NCBI RefSeq assembly: GCF_001639065.2
Contig: NZ_LQXO02000053.1
Span: 248,001-312,000, forward strand
DNA length: 64,000 nt
Reading direction: 5' to 3'
Source: Vibrio barjaei
GTDB taxonomy: Bacteria > Pseudomonadota > Gammaproteobacteria > Enterobacterales > Vibrionaceae
The number at the start of each line of letters is the position of its first letter. Position 1 is the stretch's first letter. The position numbers and the translations under genes are program-made. The notes beneath the pieces are model-generated. The model did no database searches, had not been told where the DNA came from, and worked only from the letters and a program-made list of their open reading frames with translations. Positions 36,243-44,681 of the stretch are shown piece after piece.

Positions 36243-36408
36243 GATTATGACCTAGTGTATTTAAGAAGTGGCTTATTGTAGTCAATACCGCACGAGCGCT
36301 CAAGAAGAGTCATCTCCTTGAAAGGGGTAACTGCCTTTTTCTTAAGCAGATTTAGCTAACATGGATTATATTTGATAGTACCTTAGTCACAAAATCAGAG
36401 TTATTGCT

Positions 36409-36828
36409 ATGTTCTTAACACGGTTAATATATGTCAGTACGCTCTGCGAAAGCTGCGATGATAAAGCGTTAAACGATATTCTCAATATATCACGTGAACA
36501 CAACCAAAAACGTCACCTAACTGGACTACTTAGTCACAATAACAAGTACTTTCTACAGTGTTTAGAAGGTTCTCGCTCTGCGGTCAATCATACTTATAAC
36601 CATATCTTGAACGATTCGCGACACAGCAATGTACTCATATTGGATTATAAAGAGATCAGCCAGCGTGAATTTGGTGATTGGTCTATGGGGGACATTCCAC
36701 ATTCTCACCTGACTACATTACTCAACCTTCAATTCTCTGGTTCGAACGAATTTAATCCCTACGAACTGTCTGGTGAAAGTGCCTATCTTATGCTTTTGGA
36801 ACTGAAGAAAAACCTACCTTCCGAATAG
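36409..36828 (+). CDS. BLUF-domain blue-light photoreceptor
   Basis: 139 residues, nearly all one BLUF domain, which binds FAD and reports blue light by a hydrogen-bond switch. The three flavin-contact residues are present at canonical spacing: Tyr8 (RLIYVS), Asn32 (REHNQ) and Gln50 (YFLQCLEG), matching AppA Tyr21/Asn45/Gln63 in distance (24 and 18). RHLTGLL and FGDWSMGD are further BLUF landmarks; the latter provides the Trp near the flavin. There is no fused output domain, so it must signal through a partner protein. Short stand-alone BLUF proteins are common in aquatic bacteria. A terminator follows. Confidence 0.93.
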   Translation: MFLTRLIYVSTLCESCDDKALNDILNISREHNQKRHLTGLLSHNNKYFLQCLEGSRSAVNHTYNHILNDSRHSNVLILDYKEISQREFGDWSMGDIPHSHLTTLLNLQFSGSNEFNPYELSGESAYLMLLELKKNLPSE

Positions 36829-37243
36829 CGCCTTCGTGACCAAATATTCATCTAGAAAAACCGAAAGAAAGTACTAAAGCGACCTGTTAGGTCGCTTACC
36901 TCTGACTGTTTCGTTGCTCACTTAAGTGATAGAAAATACACAACTTTCTAGTGGGTGGTGCTATCGCTACTCTGGCTAGTGTAATCGATACATTGGCACT
37001 ATCGCTTTCCAATCCATTCTCGTAAACGTGTCTATCTTCAACATTCTCACCATGCAGTCCTTACAATTTGACCAATAGTATCTTTCTAATCACATTTACA
37101 AGCAGTGGATCAACTTAGTTTAAATGAGCAACAAAGCACATATTTTTACATTTCAATTACAACATAGATCTGCATCACAGAGATTCTGCTACAAAAAAGG
37201 ATAAACTTGGGGTCCCCCGAAGCTACACACAAAATAATGAACC
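36829..37243. other. Gene-poor gap after the BLUF gene
   Basis: 415 bases: it begins with the BLUF terminator, then holds no recognisable gene or RNA. I see AT-rich stretches near the downstream end (about 37130-37200) that could be a promoter for the 37244 gene, nothing more. Confidence 0.4.
36877..36897 (+). terminator. Hairpin terminator after the BLUF gene
   Basis: AAGCGACCT-GTT-AGGTCGCTT, a perfect 9-bp stem; the T tract after it is short. Confidence 0.7.
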
Positions 37244-37474
37244 ATGGATACTACTAAAACTCTTATTTACGATACTTTAATTCGTCTCGCTGATCATGCC
37301 CCGGAACAACATGCACAAATCCGTCAAGATTTGTATGAGCAACTAGAACTGCCCTTTAGCAAGCAGGTTGCTCTCTATACCAACGTACTTGCTCCAGCCA
37401 GCCTAGGACGACTTGACGACAAAGAACGTCTCGACAATGCCGTTAACCTTGCCGATTCAATCTTAAACTCATAA
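37244..37474 (+). CDS. Hypothetical protein, 76 aa
   Basis: I do not recognise this family. It is small, soluble and helical, and acidic, with no Cys. It has a clean end: stop, then a 12-bp hairpin terminator. No strong ribosome binding site precedes the ATG at 37244, which lowers confidence; the terminator supports it being real. Confidence 0.55.
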   Translation: MDTTKTLIYDTLIRLADHAPEQHAQIRQDLYEQLELPFSKQVALYTNVLAPASLGRLDDKERLDNAVNLADSILNS

Positions 37475-37480
37475 AAAATA

Positions 37481-37513
37481 AGCGTTGATTCTCAAAATGT
37501 TAGAATCAACGCT
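37481..37513 (+). terminator. Terminator after the 76-aa gene
   Basis: AGCGTTGATTCT (37481-37492) with AGAATCAACGCT (37502-37513): perfect 12-bp stem, nine-base loop, then CTGTTTG. Confidence 0.8.
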
Positions 37514-37543
37514 CTGTTTGTAGTCATACCCCATACATCGCCT

Positions 37544-38383
37544 TTATGGTTGATCTCGATAGCCAAACCTCGCTAAATAGTGCCAGATTTTCTTAATATC
37601 TTGCTCGTCAAAGTGCTGTTCCGTTACCGCCATGCCAAGTAACTTTGCATCGATCATTCCATCTCGCGCTAGTTCTCTCGCTAATTCGATAAACTGCACA
37701 CCTCGATAATCAGGGTATTGGTTCATTGCTTCAATAGACAGTTGATAGCCGTTATGCCACTGGATGGGAATACCCAATTCAAGCGCATATTGTTCAATCA
37801 TAGTGGCTTGGAAAACAGGATCTAAGACTAAACACTCTATGTCATCTTTTAACGATACTGTCCCGTGAATGTGTGCTTCAATGTAGTCATCGAGTAAGTC
37901 GGTAGAAGAAGACGTTGCTATATTGATCAGGTTATTCAGTGTTTCTGAAACAGCAAAATCTTCTGGTTCAAAAAAACTGTCTGGGTAACAATACGTCGCT
38001 CTTTCGAGCACATGCGGTTTTAACTCAAAAAATGCAGACCCAAACCTAGGTGACGCTCCAGTTGAATAGCTTCGGAAGTTAACTGCGCCGTATTTCGGCC
38101 TTAAATTCATAGGTGCACGGTCATAAGCACCATCAAATACCCGTTGTTCCCATAACCAACGGTCGCCACCTTCAAAAGCCGTCAAGCCGCCGTTACTCGT
38201 ATTGGTTTCAAACTGGGATTTCAGCTCACCATCTTTGGCGATGGCGAGTAAAAGAGGCTGCCCTTCAGCCGTGTATCTATCAGGGTGAAAGTTGATTGTA
38301 ATGCGGCTAGTATTCGTGGATGGCTTACCCTTCGATTTAGCTCGTATATTATCTAGTGCTGTATTTATGATGTCTTTATCCAT
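37544..38383 (-). CDS. DUF3626 domain protein
   Basis: 279-residue soluble protein matching DUF3626: RITINFHPDRYTAEGQPLL, GGLTAFEGGDRWLWEQRVF and RPKYGAVNFRSY are characteristic, and AHIHGTVSLKDDIECLVLDP follows with a conserved His pair. The NFHPDR and HIHG histidines suggest a metal or nucleotide site, but no activity is known to me. Its start overlaps the end of the DUF523 gene by eight bases (ATGGATAA), so the pair is translationally coupled and may act together. Confidence 0.85.
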   Translation of the reverse strand: MDKDIINTALDNIRAKSKGKPSTNTSRITINFHPDRYTAEGQPLLLAIAKDGELKSQFETNTSNGGLTAFEGGDRWLWEQRVFDGAYDRAPMNLRPKYGAVNFRSYSTGASPRFGSAFFELKPHVLERATYCYPDSFFEPEDFAVSETLNNLINIATSSSTDLLDDYIEAHIHGTVSLKDDIECLVLDPVFQATMIEQYALELGIPIQWHNGYQLSIEAMNQYPDYRGVQFIELARELARDGMIDAKLLGMAVTEQHFDEQDIKKIWHYLARFGYRDQP

Positions 38384-38891
38384 TAACTTTCATCCGATCA
38401 TGCAACTCCAGAGTTTCCAACTCATGTTTGAGATTGGCGAGCGTATGTTGACTATACACCTTGATGCCATCCCTAAGTAACATAGCGGCAGTCACTCCTT
38501 GCCCAGGAATTTTTACGCCAGTGAATGTGCCATCATAAATCTGTAAGCTACCACATGATGGACTCCCCTCGGCTAGTATGGCGTAACGAATACCCTGTTC
38601 GCGACACTTCTTAAGTGTAAGCTCAGCACCATGCAAGAATTCAGCGGTCACCTCATGACCATCATCCTCAACAACAGAAGCTTTGCGATCAATAACATCG
38701 GCACCTTGTCCTAAAATAATTTCCGCTGGCGCTCTCGGCGTTGGAAGACCGGCCGAGACTTCAGGGCACATTGCTATTAGCTCAACATTCGACCTAATCC
38801 ACGCTAACTCTTGAGCTGAAACAGATAAACCACTCGCATTGTAGCGAATCTTGTTACCTAGCAAACATGAACTAATAAGCACTTTTTCCAT
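38376..38891 (-). CDS. DUF523 family protein
   Basis: 171 residues starting MEKVLISSCLLGNKIRYNAS. Conserved cysteines sit in SSCLLG, MCPEVSAGLPTPR and EGSPSCGSLQIYDG, the DUF523 pattern. The Cys set suggests a metal- or sulfur-related site, but function is unknown. I choose the ATG at 38891, preceded by GGAG six bases off; an in-frame ATG ten codons earlier lacks a site. Coupled to the DUF3626 gene. Confidence 0.9.
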   Translation of the reverse strand: MEKVLISSCLLGNKIRYNASGLSVSAQELAWIRSNVELIAMCPEVSAGLPTPRAPAEIILGQGADVIDRKASVVEDDGHEVTAEFLHGAELTLKKCREQGIRYAILAEGSPSCGSLQIYDGTFTGVKIPGQGVTAAMLLRDGIKVYSQHTLANLKHELETLELHDRMKVNG

Positions 38892-38932
38892 TACTATCTC
38901 CGTGCAAAACACTCCAATCAATCAGCAATAAC

Positions 38933-39382
38933 TCAGTTCGAATCCAAAGAAAACACCAACTCAATCTCTCGCCCATCCACTAAGGTGCCAGTCTCAATAA
39001 AACCACAGCTTAGGTAAAAGCGCTTAGGTCCTTTTTCATCAATAACGACACTCGTAAATAATTCTATTATGCCAAACTCTTGCCTTAGCTCCTGATAAAG
39101 CAAAGCAATAGCCTGACGTCCAAAGCCTTTCTTTTGATAGTTTTTATCTAACATAAATCGCCACAGCGAGAATCTATTAGATTGGGAGTCAACGTTAACG
39201 AGAATAAAGCCAATGGGCTGTTCTTTGACATAGATAGCCCTATACCACGGAGACGCCATAAAATTCGCCTCCGCTAGAGAGATGGCATTGCTATCGATAT
39301 GTGAAGTTTGATGAGGGGCGACTTCAAGCTGACAAATAGCATAGAAGTTGTCACGCGTGATGGTTCTTAACGCTATGTTCAT
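38933..39382 (-). CDS. GNAT-family N-acetyltransferase
   Basis: 149-residue acetyl-CoA-dependent acetyltransferase. The acetyl-CoA loop is MLDKNYQKKGFGRQAIALL (Q/R-x-x-G-x-G/A type), and the central beta-strand GFILVNVDSQSNRFSLW precedes it. The layout is similar to diamine or spermidine acetyltransferase-like GNATs (ICQLEVAPHQ..). Substrate unknown. One of four GNATs in this minus-strand run; weak ribosome binding site. Confidence 0.87.
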   Translation of the reverse strand: MNIALRTITRDNFYAICQLEVAPHQTSHIDSNAISLAEANFMASPWYRAIYVKEQPIGFILVNVDSQSNRFSLWRFMLDKNYQKKGFGRQAIALLYQELRQEFGIIELFTSVVIDEKGPKRFYLSCGFIETGTLVDGREIELVFSLDSN

Positions 39383-39485
39383 GTTTCAGCTACTAGTAAG
39401 GGACTCACATAGAATGAAAATATCACGGCTGGCAGAGGTTAAACATAGTTAATTTCAAAATTTGGATTGTGAATACCTAGATGAC

Positions 39486-39516
39486 AAAAAAGGTTCAAAA
39501 CCCAAGTTCGAACCCT
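39486..39516 (-). terminator. Possible terminator upstream of the GNAT gene's neighbour
   Basis: On the minus strand an imperfect GGGTTC...GAACC hairpin followed by a run of seven T lies after the 39549 lipoprotein gene. The stem is short and bulged. Confidence 0.45.
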
Positions 39517-39548
39517 TAGTGATATATCCAAGCTCTCTAAATCAAAGC

Positions 39549-40013
39549 TCAGTTCATGGCGATATGATTGTACCTGAGGCCAGCTTCTTGAAGAATTTTC
39601 TCTAATGCCTCCTGAATCATGAGATCAGGTTCTTTTCTAGCCAATGATGTACGGTAAGATTCGCCTGTAATCAATAGTTGTCTACTCGCTGCTTTTCTAA
39701 AATCAATCTTTATTTTTATCATGTAATTTGTAATATCCCACTGCCAGTTATCGACATATGTAATCACAATGTCGGCATCGTCTGGGATGTTATCGCTATT
39801 AAGTGGGGTAGCTGGATAACCTAGCAACGTTAACTTATCGGCAATTACATAATTCAAGTGTCTTTTGTCTGGCGAAAAATGCTGAACATATACATTCCCC
39901 AACTCACTTAACGACTGTCCCGGAGCGACTGTGGCTTCCAGCCTAGTCGCACATCCCGTTAATAACGCAAAGACACCTAATGACAGCAGTAATTTTATTA
40001 TTTTCACATTCAT
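39549..40013 (-). CDS. Hypothetical lipoprotein, DUF4136-like
   Basis: About 154 residues. MNVKIIKLLLSLGVFALLTGC is a lipoprotein signal (LTGC) and the mature part begins ATRLEATVAPGQS. The body alternates short strands (VYVQHF, DIVITYVDNWQWDITNYMI) with a C-terminal helix, resembling the small periplasmic DUF4136 lipoproteins, though I am not certain of the family. The ATG at 40013 (or 40019) is chosen since the signal peptide begins there; the open frame extends to 40058. Confidence 0.7.
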   Translation of the reverse strand: MNVKIIKLLLSLGVFALLTGCATRLEATVAPGQSLSELGNVYVQHFSPDKRHLNYVIADKLTLLGYPATPLNSDNIPDDADIVITYVDNWQWDITNYMIKIKIDFRKAASRQLLITGESYRTSLARKEPDLMIQEALEKILQEAGLRYNHIAMN

Positions 40014-40119
40014 TCTCATATTGTTGTGTTTTTGGGAAGCAAATACTAAACCAAGCACTTATGAAACTGAATGACCTTGAGCAAATTTTCTATAATAACC
40101 TTATGATTTTATGGCGATT

Positions 40120-40698
40120 CTATCGTTTCAAAACCAGCAACTCCCCCTTCCCAACAGGAACCAATGACGTAGTTAAGTTACTCTGGCTCTTTACCCAGGC
40201 GGCAAACGCTTCTAGCTCTGAAGCATGGGATATGGCATTGTCACACACAAGCAACCCACCTGATTTTAGGCGCGAGAATAGAGATTCAGCAATGGACAAA
40301 TACTTGCTGCGGTCTGCATCGAGAAAAATAAAATCGACCTGTTCAGGTGTTTGCTTTAAAACTTCACAAACATCGCCTGACCATTGGGTAATATTTTCCA
40401 AAACTTGAGCTTGTTCGAAGTTGTCACGAGCCTCTTCTATCTTAAGCGGATTGACTTCAATGGTATGCACCATTCCGGTGTTCGCGATTGATGAGGCTAA
40501 CCAAATCGTTGAGTATCCATTTGAGGTGCCAATTTCTAAGATACGCTGCGCGTTCGTGGCTTTAACCAGTACTGAGAGAAACTCACCGGTATCTTTTGTA
40601 ATGTTGAGGTACTTTTTCGCTCGCTCTGACTGCAGACGATCGTTGTCATTGCCTAACCGCTCCAATCGCTCTAAAACCTCTTGCGTCTTAGTATTCAT
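40120..40698 (-). CDS. SAM-dependent O-methyltransferase
   Basis: 192-residue class I methyltransferase of the catechol/caffeoyl-CoA O-methyltransferase type. SAM motif I is ILEIGTSNGYSTIWLA, with motif II at HTIEVNPLKIEEA and DFIFLDADRSKYLSI containing the metal-binding Asp typical of cation-dependent O-methyltransferases. Substrate unknown. Cytoplasmic, solitary; reads in the same direction as DUF805 upstream. AAGGAAG precedes the ATG at 40698. Confidence 0.88.
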   Translation of the reverse strand: MNTKTQEVLERLERLGNDNDRLQSERAKKYLNITKDTGEFLSVLVKATNAQRILEIGTSNGYSTIWLASSIANTGMVHTIEVNPLKIEEARDNFEQAQVLENITQWSGDVCEVLKQTPEQVDFIFLDADRSKYLSIAESLFSRLKSGGLLVCDNAISHASELEAFAAWVKSQSNLTTSLVPVGKGELLVLKR

Positions 40699-40775
40699 AC
40701 TTCAGCTTCCTTGTAATGTGGCGCTAATTAAACAAGACCAGCTAAGATCCAACCTCCAGATCTGAGCCAAAACGA

Positions 40776-41153
40776 TTATCCGTTAATCTCGTATGCCTTT
40801 GGGTTGCTACCATACTGATTGGACTCTGGTTTGCTGTCCAACACCAAGAAGTACAGTAGTATTAAAAAACCGATTATTGGAATGATATACAGCAACATCC
40901 ACCAGCCAGAGCGACCAGTATCGTGCAAACGACGTGCAGTGACAGCTAAGCTCGGCAACAAAATCAACAGCGTGAACACTCCACTCAAAATCCCGACGTC
41001 TTCCGCAGAGTTGTACCAGCCTAACGCATTATCTATCACCGATAGAACAATCGTTAATATCAGACTATATAAAAAGAAGTACCAATACTCTTTCCGTCTG
41101 GCGCGACCTTTAAAATCAACAGGCCGTTTTAAAACACTTAGGAACCAATTCAT
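40776..41153 (-). CDS. DUF805 membrane protein
   Basis: 125 residues. It opens with the DUF805 cytoplasmic signature FKGRARRKEYWYFFLYSLI, followed by three hydrophobic segments (about 25-43, 54-70 and 83-105) with RLHDTGRSGWWMLLYIIPII in the last loop, the hallmark of the family. Inner-membrane, function unknown; common in gammaproteobacteria and often found in gene-cassette regions. Confidence 0.92.
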   Translation of the reverse strand: MNWFLSVLKRPVDFKGRARRKEYWYFFLYSLILTIVLSVIDNALGWYNSAEDVGILSGVFTLLILLPSLAVTARRLHDTGRSGWWMLLYIIPIIGFLILLYFLVLDSKPESNQYGSNPKAYEING

Positions 41154-41195
41154 AGACCACTTACCTTTTGTTTGTTATCTCATTAAAGACAGATT

Positions 41196-41978
41196 TTACT
41201 TAAGCTGCTTTTCTATCTTTCCAATCTCGCGTATCAGATCCACACCAATCACTTTCTTGGTCTCGATCTTACTCAGTTCGATAGTTTCAACAGCAGCTAC
41301 TGATTTCAGCTGCGCCAAAATTTCACCACTGGGCGATATCACTTGGCTATTACCACAATATTCGCCAACGATACTCCGGGTTTTATCTATGCCGACTCGA
41401 TTACATGTCGCTACATAACAGTGGTTTTCAATCGCTTTAGTGCGAGAGAGAAGTAGGCTCTGCTCGCCACCAAAGTTTGCTGGATGCAACAAAACATCGA
41501 CATTGGATATCGCGTATTCGCGAGTAATTTCCGGAAACCACAAGTCAAAGCAAATCCCTACTCCGAAAACATAACCTTGGCATTCAAACGTCAGCAATGA
41601 ATCGCCGCGAGAGAAGTACTGTTTGTCTATATTGGTTTGGCTGATTTTTCTATAGCGGTGCTGTAAGCCAGCGCTATCTATAACTGCAACGCTATTGTAG
41701 AAACGCCCTTCATCATGCTCTGCAATGCCAGCAACGATGACTGATTGATAAGTCGCTGCCAGTTGCTGTAACGTTTCAATGGTGAGACTGTGTTGGTACT
41801 CCTCACTCAGCTCATGGATATCCTGAGGCGAGTCAAAAATATAGCCAGTTGAGAACAATTCAGGCAGCAAGATGACATCCCCAACCTCTTGAGTTTCTGA
41901 GAGAAGTTGAGCGACTTGGAGTAGGTTTTGATGTTTGTCTTTATAGACCACATCGGTTTGAACAATAGAGATCTTCAT
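41196..41978 (-). CDS. Nitrilase-superfamily carbon-nitrogen hydrolase
   Basis: 260-residue amidase-like enzyme with the catalytic triad Glu-Lys-Cys: Glu in LLPELFSTGY, Lys in RYRKISQTNI and Cys in GVGICFDLWFPEITRE. The family hydrolyses amides or nitriles; here the closest group seems to be omega-amidase-like, though the substrate is not defined. The ATG at 41978 is used; a GTG just before it is possible. A second paralogue lies at 46034, also minus strand. Confidence 0.9.
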   Translation of the reverse strand: MKISIVQTDVVYKDKHQNLLQVAQLLSETQEVGDVILLPELFSTGYIFDSPQDIHELSEEYQHSLTIETLQQLAATYQSVIVAGIAEHDEGRFYNSVAVIDSAGLQHRYRKISQTNIDKQYFSRGDSLLTFECQGYVFGVGICFDLWFPEITREYAISNVDVLLHPANFGGEQSLLLSRTKAIENHCYVATCNRVGIDKTRSIVGEYCGNSQVISPSGEILAQLKSVAAVETIELSKIETKKVIGVDLIREIGKIEKQLK

Positions 41979-42090
41979 CACTGAATAGCCGTGTCCTTGT
42001 TAAACTTGATCTAACATACGATAGCTATTCAATGAATTGTATAGTGGTTTTGTCGGGTATTGTCAGAACTAGATCGGACGACAATAATCC

Positions 42091-42555
42091 TTAACTAATT
42101 TCGGTCACGATTTCAGTCTTTACGGAATTGGCGATAAAGCAATTTTCATGCGACAAATGGTGCATTTTTTCAAGCTGCTCTCGGGTAGGTACACGCTCTC
42201 CAGAGAACACCACATCCGGGCGCAAAATGACTTTGGTGACTGCCATTCTTCCCACTTCATTCTCTGCAAGTATTCCTACTGCTTTATCGATGTAGCTGTC
42301 GATAACATATTTTCGTTTTGCAGCAATCGATAAGAAAACTAGCATATGGCAGCTCGATAAGGCAGCAATGTAGGCTTCCTCTGGATCAATATTTTCTTCT
42401 ATGGAGAGAGGCAATGGCACCACATGAGGTGAAGGTGATGCAGGAACCGTCAAACCGCCATCAAATTCCCATACATGACCACGGCTGTAGTTATTATCGC
42501 TAAATACTTCGTCTTGTTTTCGCTTCCAACTTACCTGTGCGTAATGCTCTGACAT
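42091..42555 (-). CDS. OsmC-family peroxiredoxin-like protein
   Basis: 154 residues with the OsmC/Ohr fold: the LSIEENIDPEEAYIAALSSC segment carries the first conserved Cys, and ENCFIANSVKTEI near the end holds the second. Two conserved Cys of this spacing reduce organic hydroperoxides. It more closely matches the OsmC branch than Ohr (SSCHMLVFLSIAAK). Cytoplasmic. Solitary, preceded by AGGAGG; the flanking gap carries a short TTTAATTA motif seen elsewhere in the run. Confidence 0.85.
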   Translation of the reverse strand: MSEHYAQVSWKRKQDEVFSDNNYSRGHVWEFDGGLTVPASPSPHVVPLPLSIEENIDPEEAYIAALSSCHMLVFLSIAAKRKYVIDSYIDKAVGILAENEVGRMAVTKVILRPDVVFSGERVPTREQLEKMHHLSHENCFIANSVKTEIVTEIS

Positions 42556-42588
42556 TTCATCCTCCTGATAATAATGGCGATAATTAAA

Positions 42589-43113
42589 CTAGCCCTGAAT
42601 GCACTCAACCCAATATCTCGCAATTGGATTAGGGTACACCTTACCCATTACGATATTTTCTAACTCACCGCCATTGGATTCAATAACGCGTCTTGAAGCG
42701 ACGTTATCTTCATCTGCGGTCACTAAGGCTCGCTCTATGCCTAAGGCATTCGCTTTGAGTAAGACAAGTTTGAGCATGTGCTTTCCATAGCCTGCCCCTC
42801 GATAAGAGGGGGCAATATCGTAACCAATATGACCGCCCTCTAATGACAGAAATCCATTATCAATATGATGGCGGACACGAATTGCACCTAGAATTCTCTG
42901 TTCAGAATCTAGCAACCAGAAATGACTGCAAGGCACATAGCCTTGGCGTAAATTGATACCCTTTGCTTCATCGATTAAACGCTGAACATACCGTGGAAAA
43001 TCGCTAACACCTTCGCGGTAATACTCCGCATTATCCACATCGTTAAGCTCAAAATCTTGGTAGAAAGCCTCAAAGGCTTGCATCCGCTCTAACGACGGGG
43101 TAACGAGTTCCAT
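42589..43113 (-). CDS. GNAT-family N-acetyltransferase
   Basis: 174 residues. YDIAPSYRGAGYGKHMLKLV is the acetyl-CoA binding loop (RGxGxG) of the RimI/PhnO-like GNATs, with RRVIESNGGELENIV near the end as the common C-terminal strand. The N-terminal region is unusually polar. Substrate unknown. AAGGA stands nine bases before the ATG. Confidence 0.88.
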   Translation of the reverse strand: MELVTPSLERMQAFEAFYQDFELNDVDNAEYYREGVSDFPRYVQRLIDEAKGINLRQGYVPCSHFWLLDSEQRILGAIRVRHHIDNGFLSLEGGHIGYDIAPSYRGAGYGKHMLKLVLLKANALGIERALVTADEDNVASRRVIESNGGELENIVMGKVYPNPIARYWVECIQG

Positions 43114-43205
43114 GTTATTGATTCCTTTATCTTTGCAAGCTGCTAGTTCTTTATGCCAACAACCATAGCAGACATAATACCTTCGCTTCTAGAAAACCAA
43201 GTCGA

Positions 43206-43892
43206 TTACTTCAAAAACTCCGTGACTTTTTGAAGATTGAATCTCAGTAACCGCTTATCAAAATCGCTGGCACTTTCGCTATCCACCACACCATTTTTGA
43301 ATTCATAGCGAGAGCCAACCTTTTCGACGTATTTATTAAAGTCGATCGTTTGCTCATACTCCGAGAATATCTGTTGCAGTTTCACATCGTTGATCTCTAC
43401 GTCGTTGATTGCCCACTTCCAATGATCACGCCCCATCACAAACAAGCCATCGATGTAGTGTTCTTCTGGCTTTTCGACAAATGGCAACCAATCAAAAGAG
43501 AACCAGTTATTCTCATCTTCTTTTTGCAACCGAATGCTCACACCTACCTCATCCGAAAAAAGAAACGGTATCCAAAAGCTATTACGCTTAATCTTGAGCG
43601 TATACGCGCTGCCACCCATTAAATCAAAACGCTTCAACAAACTAATGTAGAGTAAAAAGTTTTGGTTGTTGCAAATCCCAGACTCGTCGATATTCACCAA
43701 ATGCGAATCAACGGAAATAGGAAAACAAGGCGCAGAAAAATCTTCGGTTTTAAACCTCTTAAAGCGCTCGCTGAGTACTTCATTGATTCTATGATTCTCT
43801 CCCATCAGACTCGCTCCCGCGAATATAGTAAGGAACACAACAATCAATGAGAATGTCAGAGATAAAGGAATGGTTCGTTTATATTTGCCCAT
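43206..43892 (-). CDS. Hypothetical membrane-anchored protein, 228 aa
   Basis: I do not recognise the family. From the Met at 43892 (AGG nine bases before), an N-terminal helix (residues about 5-26, TIPLSLTFSLIVVFLTIFAG) anchors a mostly extracytoplasmic domain of about 200 residues with alternating strands and charged helices. No catalytic motif is visible. In a run of solitary minus-strand genes. The next gene downstream is the OsmC/GNAT pair. Confidence 0.6.
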   Translation of the reverse strand: MGKYKRTIPLSLTFSLIVVFLTIFAGASLMGENHRINEVLSERFKRFKTEDFSAPCFPISVDSHLVNIDESGICNNQNFLLYISLLKRFDLMGGSAYTLKIKRNSFWIPFLFSDEVGVSIRLQKEDENNWFSFDWLPFVEKPEEHYIDGLFVMGRDHWKWAINDVEINDVKLQQIFSEYEQTIDFNKYVEKVGSRYEFKNGVVDSESASDFDKRLLRFNLQKVTEFLK

Positions 43893-44029
43893 CAAACACT
43901 GCCTACATGAATATGCTTTATCGGTATTTACCGACAATATTTTTATCCATGAAGAATAACACTCTGAAAGAGCGTGCTATGTATGGAAAGGTCGTCTTGT
44001 GTCTACGTAGGAACCGACAATGAATGGCC

Positions 44030-44061
44030 TAGGTTTGCCATAAAGTAGGTTTGCTATAAAT
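44030..44061. repeat. 16-bp tandem duplication at the end of the DJ-1/PfpI gene
   Basis: TAGGTTTGCCATAAAG then TAGGTTTGCTATAAAT: two adjacent 16-base units with two mismatches. The second unit overlaps the stop codon of the minus-strand gene that ends at 44054, so the duplication lies right at its 3' end. Confidence 0.8.
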
Positions 44062-44650
44062 ATGCCTCAACCACCGATAAGCAATGCTCGACCGACTTTT
44101 CTTTCTCACCTACAGGGGCAACGTAATGTATAGCGGCTTTTGCATGCTCTATGTCAGCAAGTTTACCTATCACCCAAGCCGCTAAATACTGCGAAGAAAT
44201 ACAACCACCGGATGTAGCCACATTACCGTGTGCATGTAGAGGTTGTTCCAACACCTCGATTCCTAGATCTTGGACCCAAGGTTTCGTGGTGAGGTCGGTA
44301 CAAGCGGATACTCCATTCAGTAAATCCAACGCTGCCAGAAGCAACGTACCGGAACACTGTGCGCCAATTATTTGCCTGTTAGGGTCAAGAGAAAGCCGTG
44401 ACAGAATGGTTTGGTCCGTCGCAATTTGTCGCGTCAATATACCGCTGCCAAACAACACGGCATCGGCTTGATTTGCAAACTCTAACGGTTGCTGCGCTAC
44501 CACCTCTACACCATTCATTGATTTCACCACATCCGTCGGACACGTTATCTGAACATTCCACCCGTGCGGTTTCATTCGATTCAAAATTGCCGAGGCAATA
44601 AAAGAGTCCAGTTCGTTAAATCCATCAAACGTTAATACTGCTATATCCAT
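44054..44650 (-). CDS. DJ-1/PfpI-family protein
   Basis: 198 residues from the Met at 44650 (MDIAVLTFDGFNELDSFIAS); AGGGG precedes it. The nucleophile elbow with the conserved Cys is IIGAQCSGTLLLA near residue 100. The Glu of the ELDS segment near the N-terminus is the second conserved acid. Members include chaperone-glyoxalase-like and transcription-linked proteins; which type this is cannot be told. The GGCISSQYLAAWVIGK region is the usual C-terminal part. Solitary. Confidence 0.85.
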   Translation of the reverse strand: MDIAVLTFDGFNELDSFIASAILNRMKPHGWNVQITCPTDVVKSMNGVEVVAQQPLEFANQADAVLFGSGILTRQIATDQTILSRLSLDPNRQIIGAQCSGTLLLAALDLLNGVSACTDLTTKPWVQDLGIEVLEQPLHAHGNVATSGGCISSQYLAAWVIGKLADIEHAKAAIHYVAPVGEKEKSVEHCLSVVEAYL

Positions 44651-44681
44651 ATAACCCCTACTCCTATACACCCATCGCTTT

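Noticed and set aside
36994..37010. TGGCAC-containing stretch as a further sigma-54 promoter
   Set aside because: The -12 part is CTTT, not TTGC, and the next gene is over 230 bases away.
40819..41418. 199-residue plus-strand frame across DUF805 and the nitrilase gene
   Set aside because: Antisense to two well-supported genes, Ser/Arg-rich, no motif.
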